Program-made: the position numbers and the translations under genes
The notes under the pieces: model-generated
Told to the model about the DNA's origin: nothing
The model's input: the letters and a program-made list of their open reading frames with translations, nothing else
Database searches by the model: none
Part shown: positions 22,582-31,196 of the stretch, piece after piece
Numbering within the stretch: the first letter of the stretch is position 1
How the letters are laid out: each line of letters opens with the position of its first letter
From: Nitrospira sp. CR1.3
Lineage (GTDB): Bacteria > Nitrospirota > Nitrospiria > Nitrospirales > Nitrospiraceae
DNA: 38,103 nucleotides
Direction: 5' to 3'
Assembly: GCA_014055525.1 (NCBI GenBank)
Contig: WIAH01000006.1
Location: forward strand, 1 to 38,103

Positions 22582-22748
22582 GGCGGTTCCGCGCCCTCGT
22601 CCCCCTCCGAATTCACATCGGTCCGATCAAGCTCTCGAAGCGTCTAAGTATGAGCATTACAACGGGTGTTCGCCGTTGTACCTTCGTCGACTCCGGAATT
22701 CTCTCCTTCCTTTCGGTGATCGATTCCCCTGGAGGAGGCTCATCCATA

Positions 22749-22813
22749 TTAACAATTCGTTAACACAAACTTGAGGCAAGCGTGGCCATCGCCGGCCCTG
22801 AAATCGGTAGACT
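22749..22813 (+). promoter_or_regulatory. Pho-box-like array and -10 of the exosortase operon (P6)
   Basis: TTAACA 22749, TTAACA 22760, TTGAGG 22771 and GTGGCC 22782, all 11 apart. TAGACT (22808-22813) starts 59 bases after the first unit, exactly as in the 11596-11660 promoter; 34 of 43 bases are shared. This is strong evidence that the two operons are co-regulated. Confidence 0.7.
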
Positions 22814-22854
22814 TGGGGCCCCGGTCCCGGTCACGATGTCAAAGGAGACCCGCC

Positions 22855-23652
22855 ATGTTGCTGCAAGAGGAAAAAGTCCGACCAGCCTCGATATCAAGAA
22901 TCCGAATACTCGGCGTGCCGGTTCACATGGTGCAAATTCCCGAGGTCGTGTCGCTGATGACCGAGTGGGCCACACACGAGCAGGAACGACCCAGATGGAT
23001 CGTCGTCGCCGACATGCATGCCATCATCGAGGCGCACAAGCAGCCTGCCTTCGGGGCGATGATCAGACAGGCTGACTTGACCGTGCCGGACGGAATTTCC
23101 CTGATTAAGGTCGCGCGCCGCAAGGGCGTGCCGTTACGCACGCGCGTGGCGGGCACCGATCTTATGAAAGCCTTCTTCAAGCACACGCAGGGGAGCGGCC
23201 TTACCCATTACTTTTACGGCGACACCCCGCAGACATTGACGCAACTCGGCCTGAAGCTGCGCGCGGAATTTCCCGGCACCGCGATCGCCGGATGGCATTC
23301 TCCCCCGTTTCGTCCGATGACGGCGCGGGAGGACGAGCAGATCATCCGGGAGATCAACCGGGCCGGTCCGGACGTCCTGTGGGTCGGACTCGGACTCCCC
23401 AAGCAGGAACGGTGGATCTACGAGCATCTGGACCGACTGGAGGTCCCGTTGATTCTGGGCGTCGGCGCGGCCTTCAAGTTTGTGGCGGGGACGGTTCAAC
23501 GCGCGCCTGCCTGGGTGGGCGAGTTGGGTCTGGAATGGTTATGGCGGTTCGTCTGCGAGCCGAGACGATTGTGGAAACGCATCATGATCGAAGGACCGCA
23601 GTTCGTCGGCCTCGTCGCGCTGGAGCTCGCCGGCTGGCGAAGATTTTCCTGA
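22855..23652 (+). CDS. WecG/TagA/CpsF-family glycosyltransferase (GT26)
   Basis: A 265-residue protein; ATG 22855 has AGGAG eight bases upstream, and earlier in-frame TTG codons fall inside the promoter. Family motifs: WIVVADMHAIIEAHKQPAFGAMIRQADLTVPDGISLIKVARRKG with the conserved VPDG(I/M)... segment, RVAGTDLMKAFF, and DVLWVGLGLPKQERWI near residue 180. These enzymes add the second sugar (often a ManNAc-type residue) to a polyprenyl-diphosphate-linked first sugar. The WecA-like gene at 25300 in the same operon would make that first intermediate. It ends six bases before the exosortase gene. Confidence 0.9.
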   Translation: MLLQEEKVRPASISRIRILGVPVHMVQIPEVVSLMTEWATHEQERPRWIVVADMHAIIEAHKQPAFGAMIRQADLTVPDGISLIKVARRKGVPLRTRVAGTDLMKAFFKHTQGSGLTHYFYGDTPQTLTQLGLKLRAEFPGTAIAGWHSPPFRPMTAREDEQIIREINRAGPDVLWVGLGLPKQERWIYEHLDRLEVPLILGVGAAFKFVAGTVQRAPAWVGELGLEWLWRFVCEPRRLWKRIMIEGPQFVGLVALELAGWRRFS

Positions 23653-23658
23653 GGCACG

Positions 23659-25287
23659 ATGGGACAGACGCATGAAATGAATTTCCCCGCGCCGCCCTTG
23701 ACGAACGCGAGCTCGGGCGCCGCGGATTCCTCCGGTCAACAGCGGCCGAAACGATTGCCTGACACGGTCATGTGGAGCGCGATCGGGACGGTCTCGGCGC
23801 TGCTCATCGGCATCGCCTACGCGCACAGCCTGGCCTATCTGGTTCAACAGTGGATCGAAAACGACAATTTCAGCTACGGGTTTTTCATCCCCGTCATATC
23901 CGTCGCGTTGATCTGGTGGAAGCGGGAAGCAATCCGGGCGGCGGGGATCGTCCCTTCCTGGTGGGGCATCGTCGTCCTCGCAATTGGAATGGGATTGTTC
24001 GTCGTCGGAGAGCTGGCGACGCTCTACGCGATCATGCACCTTTCGTTGTGGTTCGTGATCGTCGGGCTGGCTCTGGCGGCGCTGGGTCCGCGCGCCACCT
24101 GGGCCGTAGCCTTTCCGCTCGGCTATCTCCTGACCATGTTTCCGCTTCCCCAAATGCTGCAGCAAAATCTGTCCGCGTCTCTGCAGCTGTTGTCGTCCTC
24201 GTTCGGCGTCGGCTGTCTGCAATTGATCGGGGTGACGGCCTTTCGCGAAGGTAACGTGATCGATCTCGGCCCGATCCAGCTCCAGGTCGTCGAAGCCTGC
24301 AGCGGGCTCCGGTATCTCTTCCCGCTCGTTTCACTGGCGCTGCTCTGCGCCTACCTGTTTCAGGATCGTATGTGGAAGCGCGCGGTGTTGGTGGTTTCCG
24401 CTGTCCCTCTAGCGATCCTGTTGAACGGGGTGCGCATCGGCGCGATCGGCGTCCTGGTCGAATGGTATGGGCAGGGCGCGGCGGTCGGATTCATGCATTT
24501 TTTCGAAGGCTGGGTCGTGTTCGTCGTCAGTCTTGCCGTTCTGTACGGGGAGATGAGGCTCCTGGCGCGGGTCGGAGAATCGCGGGAGATGTCCCGTCCC
24601 CTCGTTGAGCGGTCCGCTCCCGCCGGGGAGGACATGCCCGCGAGACTGCCCGCCTCGTTCGCCGTCTGCCTGTTTCTCCTAGCTGGCATGGCCCTGCTCT
24701 CGTATCCCTTGCAGGGTCGCCAGGACATCGTCCCGTCACGGCAGTCATTCCTCGATTTCCCGATGGACATTTCCGGTTGGCGGGGAACTCCCATGACGAT
24801 GGAGCGGGTCTACGTCGATACATTGCGATTCGACGATTATCTTCTGGCGGATTTCCAGGCGCCGGCAGGCGGAGCCGTGAATCTCTACGTCGCCTACTAC
24901 CGGTCGCAGAAGAGCGGCCAGTCCGCCCACTCGCCGAAGACCTGCCTGCCCGGGGGCGGATGGGAGATGACCTCCATGACGGAAGTCCCTGTCATTGAGC
25001 AGGAAACAGGTCACGCGTTTCACGCGAACCGCGTCGTGATTCAGAAGGGCGATGCCCGTCAAATCGTGCTCTATTGGTTCAAGCAACGGGAGCGGCTTGT
25101 CACCAACGAATATCTCGTCAAGGGCTGGCTGCTCTGGGACTCGCTCATGAAACGTCGGTCCGACGGAGCGCTGATTCGGTTGGTGGCTCCCCTGTTGCCG
25201 GGCGAGGACGACCAGGCGGCGGATCGGCGGCTGCGACAGTTCGCCTCGCTTGTCAAACCGGCAATGTCGGCCTACGTGCCGGACTGA
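23659..25287 (+). CDS. xrtD: Exosortase-EpsI fusion, probable VPLPA-CTERM exosortase XrtD
   Basis: A 542-residue inner-membrane protein. Residues ~40-305 hold about eight hydrophobic segments with the exosortase triad: Cys214 in EACSGLRYLFP, Arg259 in LLNGVRIGAIG, and His280 in FMHFFEGWVVF. Residues ~350-535 form a periplasmic EpsI-type domain (FPMDISGWRG, YYRSQKSGQSAHSPKTCLPGGGWEM). Exosortases cut CTERM precursors at the motif during surface delivery. The fusion with EpsI and the presence of three VPLPG/VPVPAA substrates at 2910, 5233 and 6053 point to the XrtD class; the XrtA class is the main alternative. Start at ATG 23659. It is embedded between glycosyltransferase genes, the usual link of exosortases to exopolysaccharide. 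Confidence 0.88.
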   Translation: MGQTHEMNFPAPPLTNASSGAADSSGQQRPKRLPDTVMWSAIGTVSALLIGIAYAHSLAYLVQQWIENDNFSYGFFIPVISVALIWWKREAIRAAGIVPSWWGIVVLAIGMGLFVVGELATLYAIMHLSLWFVIVGLALAALGPRATWAVAFPLGYLLTMFPLPQMLQQNLSASLQLLSSSFGVGCLQLIGVTAFREGNVIDLGPIQLQVVEACSGLRYLFPLVSLALLCAYLFQDRMWKRAVLVVSAVPLAILLNGVRIGAIGVLVEWYGQGAAVGFMHFFEGWVVFVVSLAVLYGEMRLLARVGESREMSRPLVERSAPAGEDMPARLPASFAVCLFLLAGMALLSYPLQGRQDIVPSRQSFLDFPMDISGWRGTPMTMERVYVDTLRFDDYLLADFQAPAGGAVNLYVAYYRSQKSGQSAHSPKTCLPGGGWEMTSMTEVPVIEQETGHAFHANRVVIQKGDARQIVLYWFKQRERLVTNEYLVKGWLLWDSLMKRRSDGALIRLVAPLLPGEDDQAADRRLRQFASLVKPAMSAYVPD

Positions 25288-25299
25288 GGTACCAGGGCG

Positions 25300-26934
25300 A
25301 TGGCTACGGCGCTTTTCTTCAGTTTCCTCGGGTCTCTCGTCATTTGCATGGCGTTGATCCCGCCGTTGATGGCCTCGGCGGGGCGTCTGCACTTCCTCGA
25401 CATACCGGGCGGCCGCAAAGCTCATTCCGGCTCCGTCGCGAAAGTGGGAGGCATTGCGCTCGCGACCGGCACGTTTATCGGCGTGCTCATGTGGGCGCCG
25501 AAAAACGACGACATCGTCCTCGCAAGTCTGGCGGGCGGCTTGACCATTCTGCTCTTCGGCATCTGGGACGACCGTGTGGGGCTCGCCTATGGAATGAAAT
25601 TCGCGGGACAGGCGCTCGCCGCGTTCATCGTTTTGGCCGTGGGCGGGATACAGATCGACAGCCTCCCGATGGTGCCCGACGAATGGATGGCTCCCTGGAT
25701 CAGCCTTCCGTTGACGTTCCTCGCGCTGATCGCAGTGACCAATGCCGTCAACCTGGCCGACGGTCTTGACGGATTGGCCGGAGGCCTTTCCCTCATCAGC
25801 TTTGCCGGAATGGCCTATCTGGCCTTTCAGACGGACGACGCCGTGCTGATGCTCATGGTCGTTTCCGTGCTGGGCGGCCTGCTCGGATTTCTTCGCTACA
25901 ATACCTACCCGGCGCGAATTTTCATGGGCGATGCCGGCAGCCAGTTTCTCGGCTTCTATCTCGGCGTCACCGGACTGGTGCTGACCGATCAAGCGCATGG
26001 TCCCTATAGCCCGATGGTGGCGCTCTTCGTCTGGGGGTTGCCCCTGCTCGATACCCTCGGGGTGATGATCCAGCGATGGCGGGAGGGCCGGTCTCCCTTC
26101 GTCGGCGACCGGAATCATCTGCATCACAAACTGCTGGGCATGGGCCGTTCGCATCGTGAAGCCGTGATGGTGATCTATGCGCTCCAGATCGCCATGGTGG
26201 CCCTCGCCTACGCCCTTCGGTGGCAGCCTGATTGGGTCTTGATCCTCGTCTACGCGGCGGTCGCAGGCGGAGTGCTGACGCTGTTTCTTCGACCGGCCGT
26301 CCGGGAGAAGAAGCCGAATGATTCCTCCGATCGGCTCCCGGATGCCGGGACATCGGGATGGCCTGCGCTTCATCCGAGGCTCGCCAAACTGCCGATTCAA
26401 ATACTGGCCATGGCCGTGCCCGGGTTTCTCATTTTGAGCGTCGCATTGCCCCGGCGCATTCCCTCCGATGCAGGCCTCGCGGCGGCGGGATTGCTGATCG
26501 TACTCGCAGTCGGCCTTAGACTTTACCCGTGGATTGCGCCGTTTCTCGTTCGCGCCGGCCTTTACGTGGGAAGCACCTTCATTCTTTACTTCGGCGAAGT
26601 CGGCAGCCTCTCGGCAACCTATTCATGGTTCCGGCCGGTTAATCTGTTCCTGGTCTGCGTCGCTGTTCTGGTGGTGCTCGTCATGCGACTCAGCGCCGTT
26701 CGATCCTTCGAGACCACCCCGCTCGATTCGTTGATGATTCTGCTCGCCATGGTGTTGCCCTTCCTGCCCGCGGTGGAGGTCGGCGACATCAATCTCAGTC
26801 TGTTGACGGCGAAGTTGATCGTGCTCTTTTTTTCATTCGAGTTGCTGCTGCAGGCCTATGGCGATCGCTTGGGACTGGCGGGGTTGTTGGCCTCGTGGTT
26901 GCTGGGCGGGCTGGCCGTGCGCGCCTGGTGGTGA
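25300..26934 (+). CDS. WecA-like polyprenyl-phosphate sugar-phosphate transferase with C-terminal membrane extension
   Basis: A 544-residue integral membrane protein. Residues 1-~345 match the MraY/WecA family: the GGRKAHSGSVAKVGGIAL loop, NAVNLADGLDGLAGG (from residue 148), FMGDAGSQFLGF (from 208) and GDRNHLHHKLLGMG (from ~269). These carry the catalytic Asp residues and the His-rich loop of WecA/WbcO-type enzymes, which transfer a HexNAc-1-phosphate to undecaprenyl phosphate and so start chain synthesis. The final ~200 residues add five or six further hydrophobic segments (ILAMAVPGFLILSVALP, LLIVLAVGLRLYPWI) not found in ordinary WecA (~360 aa); their role is unknown. It follows xrtD by 12 bases. 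Confidence 0.85.
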   Translation: MATALFFSFLGSLVICMALIPPLMASAGRLHFLDIPGGRKAHSGSVAKVGGIALATGTFIGVLMWAPKNDDIVLASLAGGLTILLFGIWDDRVGLAYGMKFAGQALAAFIVLAVGGIQIDSLPMVPDEWMAPWISLPLTFLALIAVTNAVNLADGLDGLAGGLSLISFAGMAYLAFQTDDAVLMLMVVSVLGGLLGFLRYNTYPARIFMGDAGSQFLGFYLGVTGLVLTDQAHGPYSPMVALFVWGLPLLDTLGVMIQRWREGRSPFVGDRNHLHHKLLGMGRSHREAVMVIYALQIAMVALAYALRWQPDWVLILVYAAVAGGVLTLFLRPAVREKKPNDSSDRLPDAGTSGWPALHPRLAKLPIQILAMAVPGFLILSVALPRRIPSDAGLAAAGLLIVLAVGLRLYPWIAPFLVRAGLYVGSTFILYFGEVGSLSATYSWFRPVNLFLVCVAVLVVLVMRLSAVRSFETTPLDSLMILLAMVLPFLPAVEVGDINLSLLTAKLIVLFFSFELLLQAYGDRLGLAGLLASWLLGGLAVRAWW

Positions 26935-26960
26935 TCGATTGTGAATCGTGAGGTGAAGCC

Positions 26961-29345
26961 ATGCTGAAATGGGTGAATTGCACGTTAGCTCTGGTGATGG
27001 CCCTGGCCCTGACGGCCTGCGGAGGTCCGGAGGAGCGGAAAGCCAAGCATCGCCTGCGCGCGCAGGAATACATGCAGGAAGGAAACTATCCGAAAGCGCG
27101 GGTTGCCCTGCGCAATGTGCTGAAGATCGATCCGAAGGACGCGGAAGCCTATTTTCTCTATGCCCAGGTTGAAGAGAAGGAACGGAATTGGCGGAATGCG
27201 CTGGCCAACTACCAGCGCGTCGTGGAGCTGGTGCCCGATCATGCGCGCGCGCAGTTGCGTCTGGCCAAGTTTTATCTCGAAGCCCGCATGGTCGAAAAGG
27301 TCTCGGAACTGGCGGAACGGGTGTTAGCGCAGCATCCTGACAATGTGGAGGCCGCCAGCTTGCGAGTCGCCGTCTCGGCGATCAAGGGCCGGCTGCCGGA
27401 AGCGACCAAGGACGCGGAAGCGTTGGCGGGAAGCCATCCGCTCGATCCCGACGCGACGCTCCTTCTGGCCACGCTCTATGTGGCGCAGGGGAGGGGAGGG
27501 GAAGCGGAAGCAGTACTTCAAAAGATCCTCGAGGCCGACCCTTCGAACATTGAGGTGCTGGACGGGCTTGCGTCCATCTTGACGAAAGTCGGCCAGGCGG
27601 GTCGGGCGGAGTCGGTGTATCTCAAGCTCGTGGAGCTGGAACCGAAGGTGTTCGATCACCGGATGAAACTCGTCAGGTTCTACGACCAGCAGCAGGAATA
27701 CGGCAAGGCCGAGTCCGCGCTGCGCGAAGCGGTGCGACTCGAATCCGACAGCGAAGCCCGGCACCTGATGCTGGCTGAATACCTTGCGCTGCGAGGCAAG
27801 GGAGAGGAATTCGAAGCGGCGCTCAAGGAAGCGCAGCGAAGATTGCCCCATTCGACCAAGCTTCCGCTCGCGTTGGCGAAATGGTACGAATCGCAGGGAC
27901 GCGCGGATCAGGCGAGAGCCGTCTATGTCCGATTACGCGATGACAACAAGAAGGATCCGGTCGGGCTGGAAGCGAAAGTCAAGCTGGCCGCGCTCGATTG
28001 GTCCGAAGGAAAGGAGGAGGAAGCCGAGCGCCAACTGCAGGAGGTGCTTCGCGAAAATCCCCGTTCGGCCGAAGGATTGATGTTGCAAGGCAAGCTCGCG
28101 TTGAAACGCGAGAAGGGCCGAGAAGCCATTCAAGCCTTCCGGTCCGTCTTGAAAGATCAGCCGGAATTGGTCGAAGCCCATGTGCTGTTGGGGCGGGCGC
28201 ATCTGGCGGTGGGAGAAACGACCTTGGCCCGGGAGAGCTTCGACCGGGCCGCAGCCTTGAATCCGACACTAACGGAGGTGCAGCTTCTGTTGGCAGGGTT
28301 GGACGGCATGGCCGGTCGCACCGCGGAAGCGAAGCAACGATTGGAAGCGGTGCTGGCTCGCGAGCCCAAGAATCTCCAGGCGCTGGGGGGGATGCTGCAT
28401 CTCCAAATGGCCGGCCGGGAATGGACGCAGTCGGAAGAGACGCTCGGGCGCCTGCGCGGCGCCGGCGTCGGGCTAGCTCTGGCGGACATGACGGAGGGAA
28501 ATCTGTACCAGGCGCGACAGGAATGGGACAAGGCCGTCGCCTCCTACGAGCGCGCCCACGCGGCCGCGCCGGACGCCCCTGAGCCGCTGCTTGCTCTCAC
28601 AAAAATCGATCAGGCGCAGGGCCGTCAGGCTCGCGCCCAAACTCGGCTCGAAACGGCGCTGCGAAACGACGCGCATCCCTATGCGCACGGGTTTCTGGGA
28701 GAGCTCTTGGTGCAGAAAGGCGATCTCGCCGGAGCGAACGATCATTTCATCGCGGCTACGCGCGTCAATCCGAAATGGACTGTGCCGTGGCTGCACTTGT
28801 CCATGCTTCGACTCTCGGAGAAGCGGGTGCCCGAGGCGCAAGTCGTGCTCACGAAAGGTCTGGTCGAGAATCCGGACAGTCAAGAACTGCGGCTTCTGCT
28901 GGCCACCGCCCTGACGGAGACCGGCGACGTAGACCAGGCGATGAAGGAATACGAAGCGATACTGAAACGCAATCCTCGGGCCGCCTTGGCCGCCAACAAC
29001 CTCGCGTCGCTCCTGGTCGACCGCAAGGGCGATCCCAAGAGCCTTGATCGGGCCCTGGCGCTGAGCCGGGACTTCGAACGGGACGCGCCGAACCCCTACT
29101 TCCTCGATACCTTGGGGTGGGTGCATCTCAAACTGGGGCATCGCGATGAAGCCGTTCGCGTCATGAAGCTCGCTGTGGAAAAGGCGCCCGCTCATCCCGT
29201 GCTGAACTATCATCTGGGCGCAGCCTATGCGCAGGGCGGGAACTCGAAGGAGGCGAAGCTTCATCTTGAGAAGGCGCTCAGCGCCGGTCAGACCTTTGCG
29301 GGGATCGACGACGCCCGATCGCTGTTGGCCGGCCTCAATGGATAA
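26961..29345 (+). CDS. prsT: PrsT-like TPR-repeat lipoprotein of the exosortase system
   Basis: A 794-residue lipoprotein. The N-terminal LALVMALALTACGG gives a lipobox with Cys20. The rest is almost entirely tetratricopeptide repeats of ~34 residues from residue ~30 to the end (for example AQEYMQEGNYPKARVALRNVLKIDPKDAEAYFLYAQVEEKERNWRNAL), some 20 units. Length, lipobox, TPR content and position beside an exosortase match the PEP-CTERM system TPR protein PrsT. It probably scaffolds the secretion/polymerisation complex in the periplasm or at the outer membrane. Its last four codons overlap the start of the export protein gene at 29338. Confidence 0.85.
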   Translation: MLKWVNCTLALVMALALTACGGPEERKAKHRLRAQEYMQEGNYPKARVALRNVLKIDPKDAEAYFLYAQVEEKERNWRNALANYQRVVELVPDHARAQLRLAKFYLEARMVEKVSELAERVLAQHPDNVEAASLRVAVSAIKGRLPEATKDAEALAGSHPLDPDATLLLATLYVAQGRGGEAEAVLQKILEADPSNIEVLDGLASILTKVGQAGRAESVYLKLVELEPKVFDHRMKLVRFYDQQQEYGKAESALREAVRLESDSEARHLMLAEYLALRGKGEEFEAALKEAQRRLPHSTKLPLALAKWYESQGRADQARAVYVRLRDDNKKDPVGLEAKVKLAALDWSEGKEEEAERQLQEVLRENPRSAEGLMLQGKLALKREKGREAIQAFRSVLKDQPELVEAHVLLGRAHLAVGETTLARESFDRAAALNPTLTEVQLLLAGLDGMAGRTAEAKQRLEAVLAREPKNLQALGGMLHLQMAGREWTQSEETLGRLRGAGVGLALADMTEGNLYQARQEWDKAVASYERAHAAAPDAPEPLLALTKIDQAQGRQARAQTRLETALRNDAHPYAHGFLGELLVQKGDLAGANDHFIAATRVNPKWTVPWLHLSMLRLSEKRVPEAQVVLTKGLVENPDSQELRLLLATALTETGDVDQAMKEYEAILKRNPRAALAANNLASLLVDRKGDPKSLDRALALSRDFERDAPNPYFLDTLGWVHLKLGHRDEAVRVMKLAVEKAPAHPVLNYHLGAAYAQGGNSKEAKLHLEKALSAGQTFAGIDDARSLLAGLNG

Positions 29346-29958
29346 GAGCCGGACGAGGGTCGCGCGAGCAGTGGCGCTGAGCTTGAGCCGTCCGGGATAT
29401 TCTGCCTGCGTGCTGCTCGGCATTCTGCTCGTGATGGGGACCGGGGCAACGCACGCGGCGGATTCTCCCGCCGGTCCCGGATATCTCCTTGGACCGGAGG
29501 ATGTGGTGAAAATTTCGGTATGGAAAGACGAGCATTTAACGACGGAAGTCGTCGTACGGCCCGACGGGATGATTTCGTTTCCCTTGGTCGGCGATGTGCC
29601 GGCGGCCGGGCGGACGGTGGAAGACCTGCGCGCCGACATTGTGAAGCGGCTCACGCGCTTCATGCCGAATCCCAATGTGTCGGTCGCCGTAACCAAGCTC
29701 CTGAGCTATAAAATCTACGTGCTGGGGCGTGTGAACAAACCGGGCGAGTATATGGTCGGTCACCACACGGACGTCCTGCAGGCCCTCAGTCTGGCTGGAG
29801 GATTGACGCCCTTCGCTTCTGAGAACGACATCAAGGTCATCCGGCGGGTAAACGGCGACCAACAAGTGTTCGAGTTCCGATACGGGGACGCGAGAAAAGG
29901 GAAGGATCTGAGCCAGAATATTCTCTTGCAGCGCGGCGATGTGGTCATGGTGCCCTGA
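29338..29958 (+). CDS. Polysaccharide export protein, Wza/OtsA-like
   Basis: A 206-residue protein beginning at ATG 29338 inside the end of prsT; longer frames are just an overlap artefact. The signal peptide is around SACVLLGILLVMGTGATHAA. YLLGPEDVVKISVWKDEHLTTEVVVRPDGMISFPLVGDVPAAGRTVEDLRADI is the polysaccharide biosynthesis/export (Poly_export) domain; YKIYVLGRVNKPGEYMVGHHTDVLQALSLAGGLTPFASENDIKVIRR is the following SLBB domain. It is shorter than E. coli Wza (~379) and lacks a lipobox and the extra SLBB and amphipathic C-terminal helix, so another protein may form the actual outer-membrane pore, possibly the barrel encoded next. Confidence 0.88.
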   Translation: MDKSRTRVARAVALSLSRPGYSACVLLGILLVMGTGATHAADSPAGPGYLLGPEDVVKISVWKDEHLTTEVVVRPDGMISFPLVGDVPAAGRTVEDLRADIVKRLTRFMPNPNVSVAVTKLLSYKIYVLGRVNKPGEYMVGHHTDVLQALSLAGGLTPFASENDIKVIRRVNGDQQVFEFRYGDARKGKDLSQNILLQRGDVVMVP

Positions 29959-29992
29959 CAGCGACTGGCACGCTTGAAGGGAATGAAGGCTC

Positions 29993-31189
29993 ATGATGAT
30001 CCCATCGCGGGTGGCGCTCGGAGGGACCGCTCTCATGATCGCGCTTGCTTCGCCGGCCCTTCAGGGAGAGGCGGCTGAATGGGCAGCTGAATCGTCGCTG
30101 GGCCTGCGCGGAGAGTATAACAGCAACCTGCTGCTGAGCGCGTTGCCGCACGATCCCGTGTATGGCTATTGGGTGAGCCCTGGGACGAAGTTCACTGGAT
30201 CGACGGAGAATCTGGAAGTGAGCGGAAGGGCTGCGGCCGATTTCATTCAGTACTTCGGAGGCAGTGATCGGTCTCTGACAAATCTGTATTTCCCTCTGTC
30301 GGTTCAGTACAAGACAGAACGGGAAACCTTCGCGTTCGACGGGGGCTTCACGCGGGACAATACCCTGATGGGAGAGCTGAGACAAACCGGAGTCGTGCTC
30401 GCCTTTACGCAGCGGAACCTCTGGAATCTGGCTCCGTCATGGACCCATGCCTTGACGGAACGCTGGGCCCTGCAAGCCGGGTATCAGTACTCGGATGCGA
30501 CCTATGAAAACGGCGTCCCACTCGGATTGGTCGACTACACTCTCCACGGAGGATCGGGAGCCGTTTTGTATCAGCCGACGGAACTCGACGAGGTCAAGAT
30601 GACAGGATCCTACACGAATTTCCATGCCCCTCAAGGGAACGATCTGAGATCGGAATTGTACGCGGCAACGGTGTCCGTGACGCACCGTTTCTCCGAGTCC
30701 ATTGTCGCCACTGTCCGCGGAGGTCCGACATACGTGCGGTCGGCTGTCGGCTCCGGCACGGCGCGTCTCAGCGACAGCCAGACGGTATGGGTCGGCAACG
30801 CCAGCCTCGCCAAAAAGTGGGAAGACGCCTCCTTCAATCTTGAAGTCGCGCGAGAAATCAATCCCAGCGGATTCGGTCTCCTGTTGCAGACGGACAGGGT
30901 CGGTGCGAATCTGTCGAAGGATTTCTCGGAGCAGTGGACGATGTCACTCGACGCCAGCGTGGTGTTGGCTTCGTCGCTCGCCTCGCAGATCTTGACCACG
31001 TCCTTTCCTCTCAATCAATTCGTCTACGTCTCCCCGCAGGTCATCTGGAGATTCAGTCAATGGTGGGCGCTCGACTTCAAGTATAGCTATGCCAATAGGC
31101 AGGTGGAGAGCACGAACGAGGCGGCGTTTGCCAATATTGCATCCGTCACGCTGACTTATTTCCCTCCCAAGCTGAGCGTTGGACGGTAA
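29993..31189 (+). CDS. Outer-membrane beta-barrel protein of the exopolysaccharide system
   Basis: A 398-residue protein with signal peptide (GGTALMIALASPALQGEAA). The rest alternates polar and hydrophobic residues with many aromatic ends, for example SLGLRGEYNSNLLLSALPHD, SVQYKTERETFAFDGGFTRD, WALDFKYSYANRQV and IASVTLTYFPPK. This is the pattern of an outer-membrane beta-barrel of ~16 strands. GEYNSNLLLS at the first strands is reminiscent of the barrel proteins accompanying exosortase loci. It probably takes part in polymer export or assembly. It lies between wza-like and wzc-like genes with short gaps. Confidence 0.75.
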   Translation: MMIPSRVALGGTALMIALASPALQGEAAEWAAESSLGLRGEYNSNLLLSALPHDPVYGYWVSPGTKFTGSTENLEVSGRAAADFIQYFGGSDRSLTNLYFPLSVQYKTERETFAFDGGFTRDNTLMGELRQTGVVLAFTQRNLWNLAPSWTHALTERWALQAGYQYSDATYENGVPLGLVDYTLHGGSGAVLYQPTELDEVKMTGSYTNFHAPQGNDLRSELYAATVSVTHRFSESIVATVRGGPTYVRSAVGSGTARLSDSQTVWVGNASLAKKWEDASFNLEVAREINPSGFGLLLQTDRVGANLSKDFSEQWTMSLDASVVLASSLASQILTTSFPLNQFVYVSPQVIWRFSQWWALDFKYSYANRQVESTNEAAFANIASVTLTYFPPKLSVGR

Positions 31190-31196
31190 GGAAGAT

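Noticed and set aside
24745..26400. 551-residue frame antisense to the exosortase and WecA-like genes
   Set aside because: It has a His/Arg/Gln-rich shadow composition, no domain, and lies opposite two genes with clear catalytic motifs.
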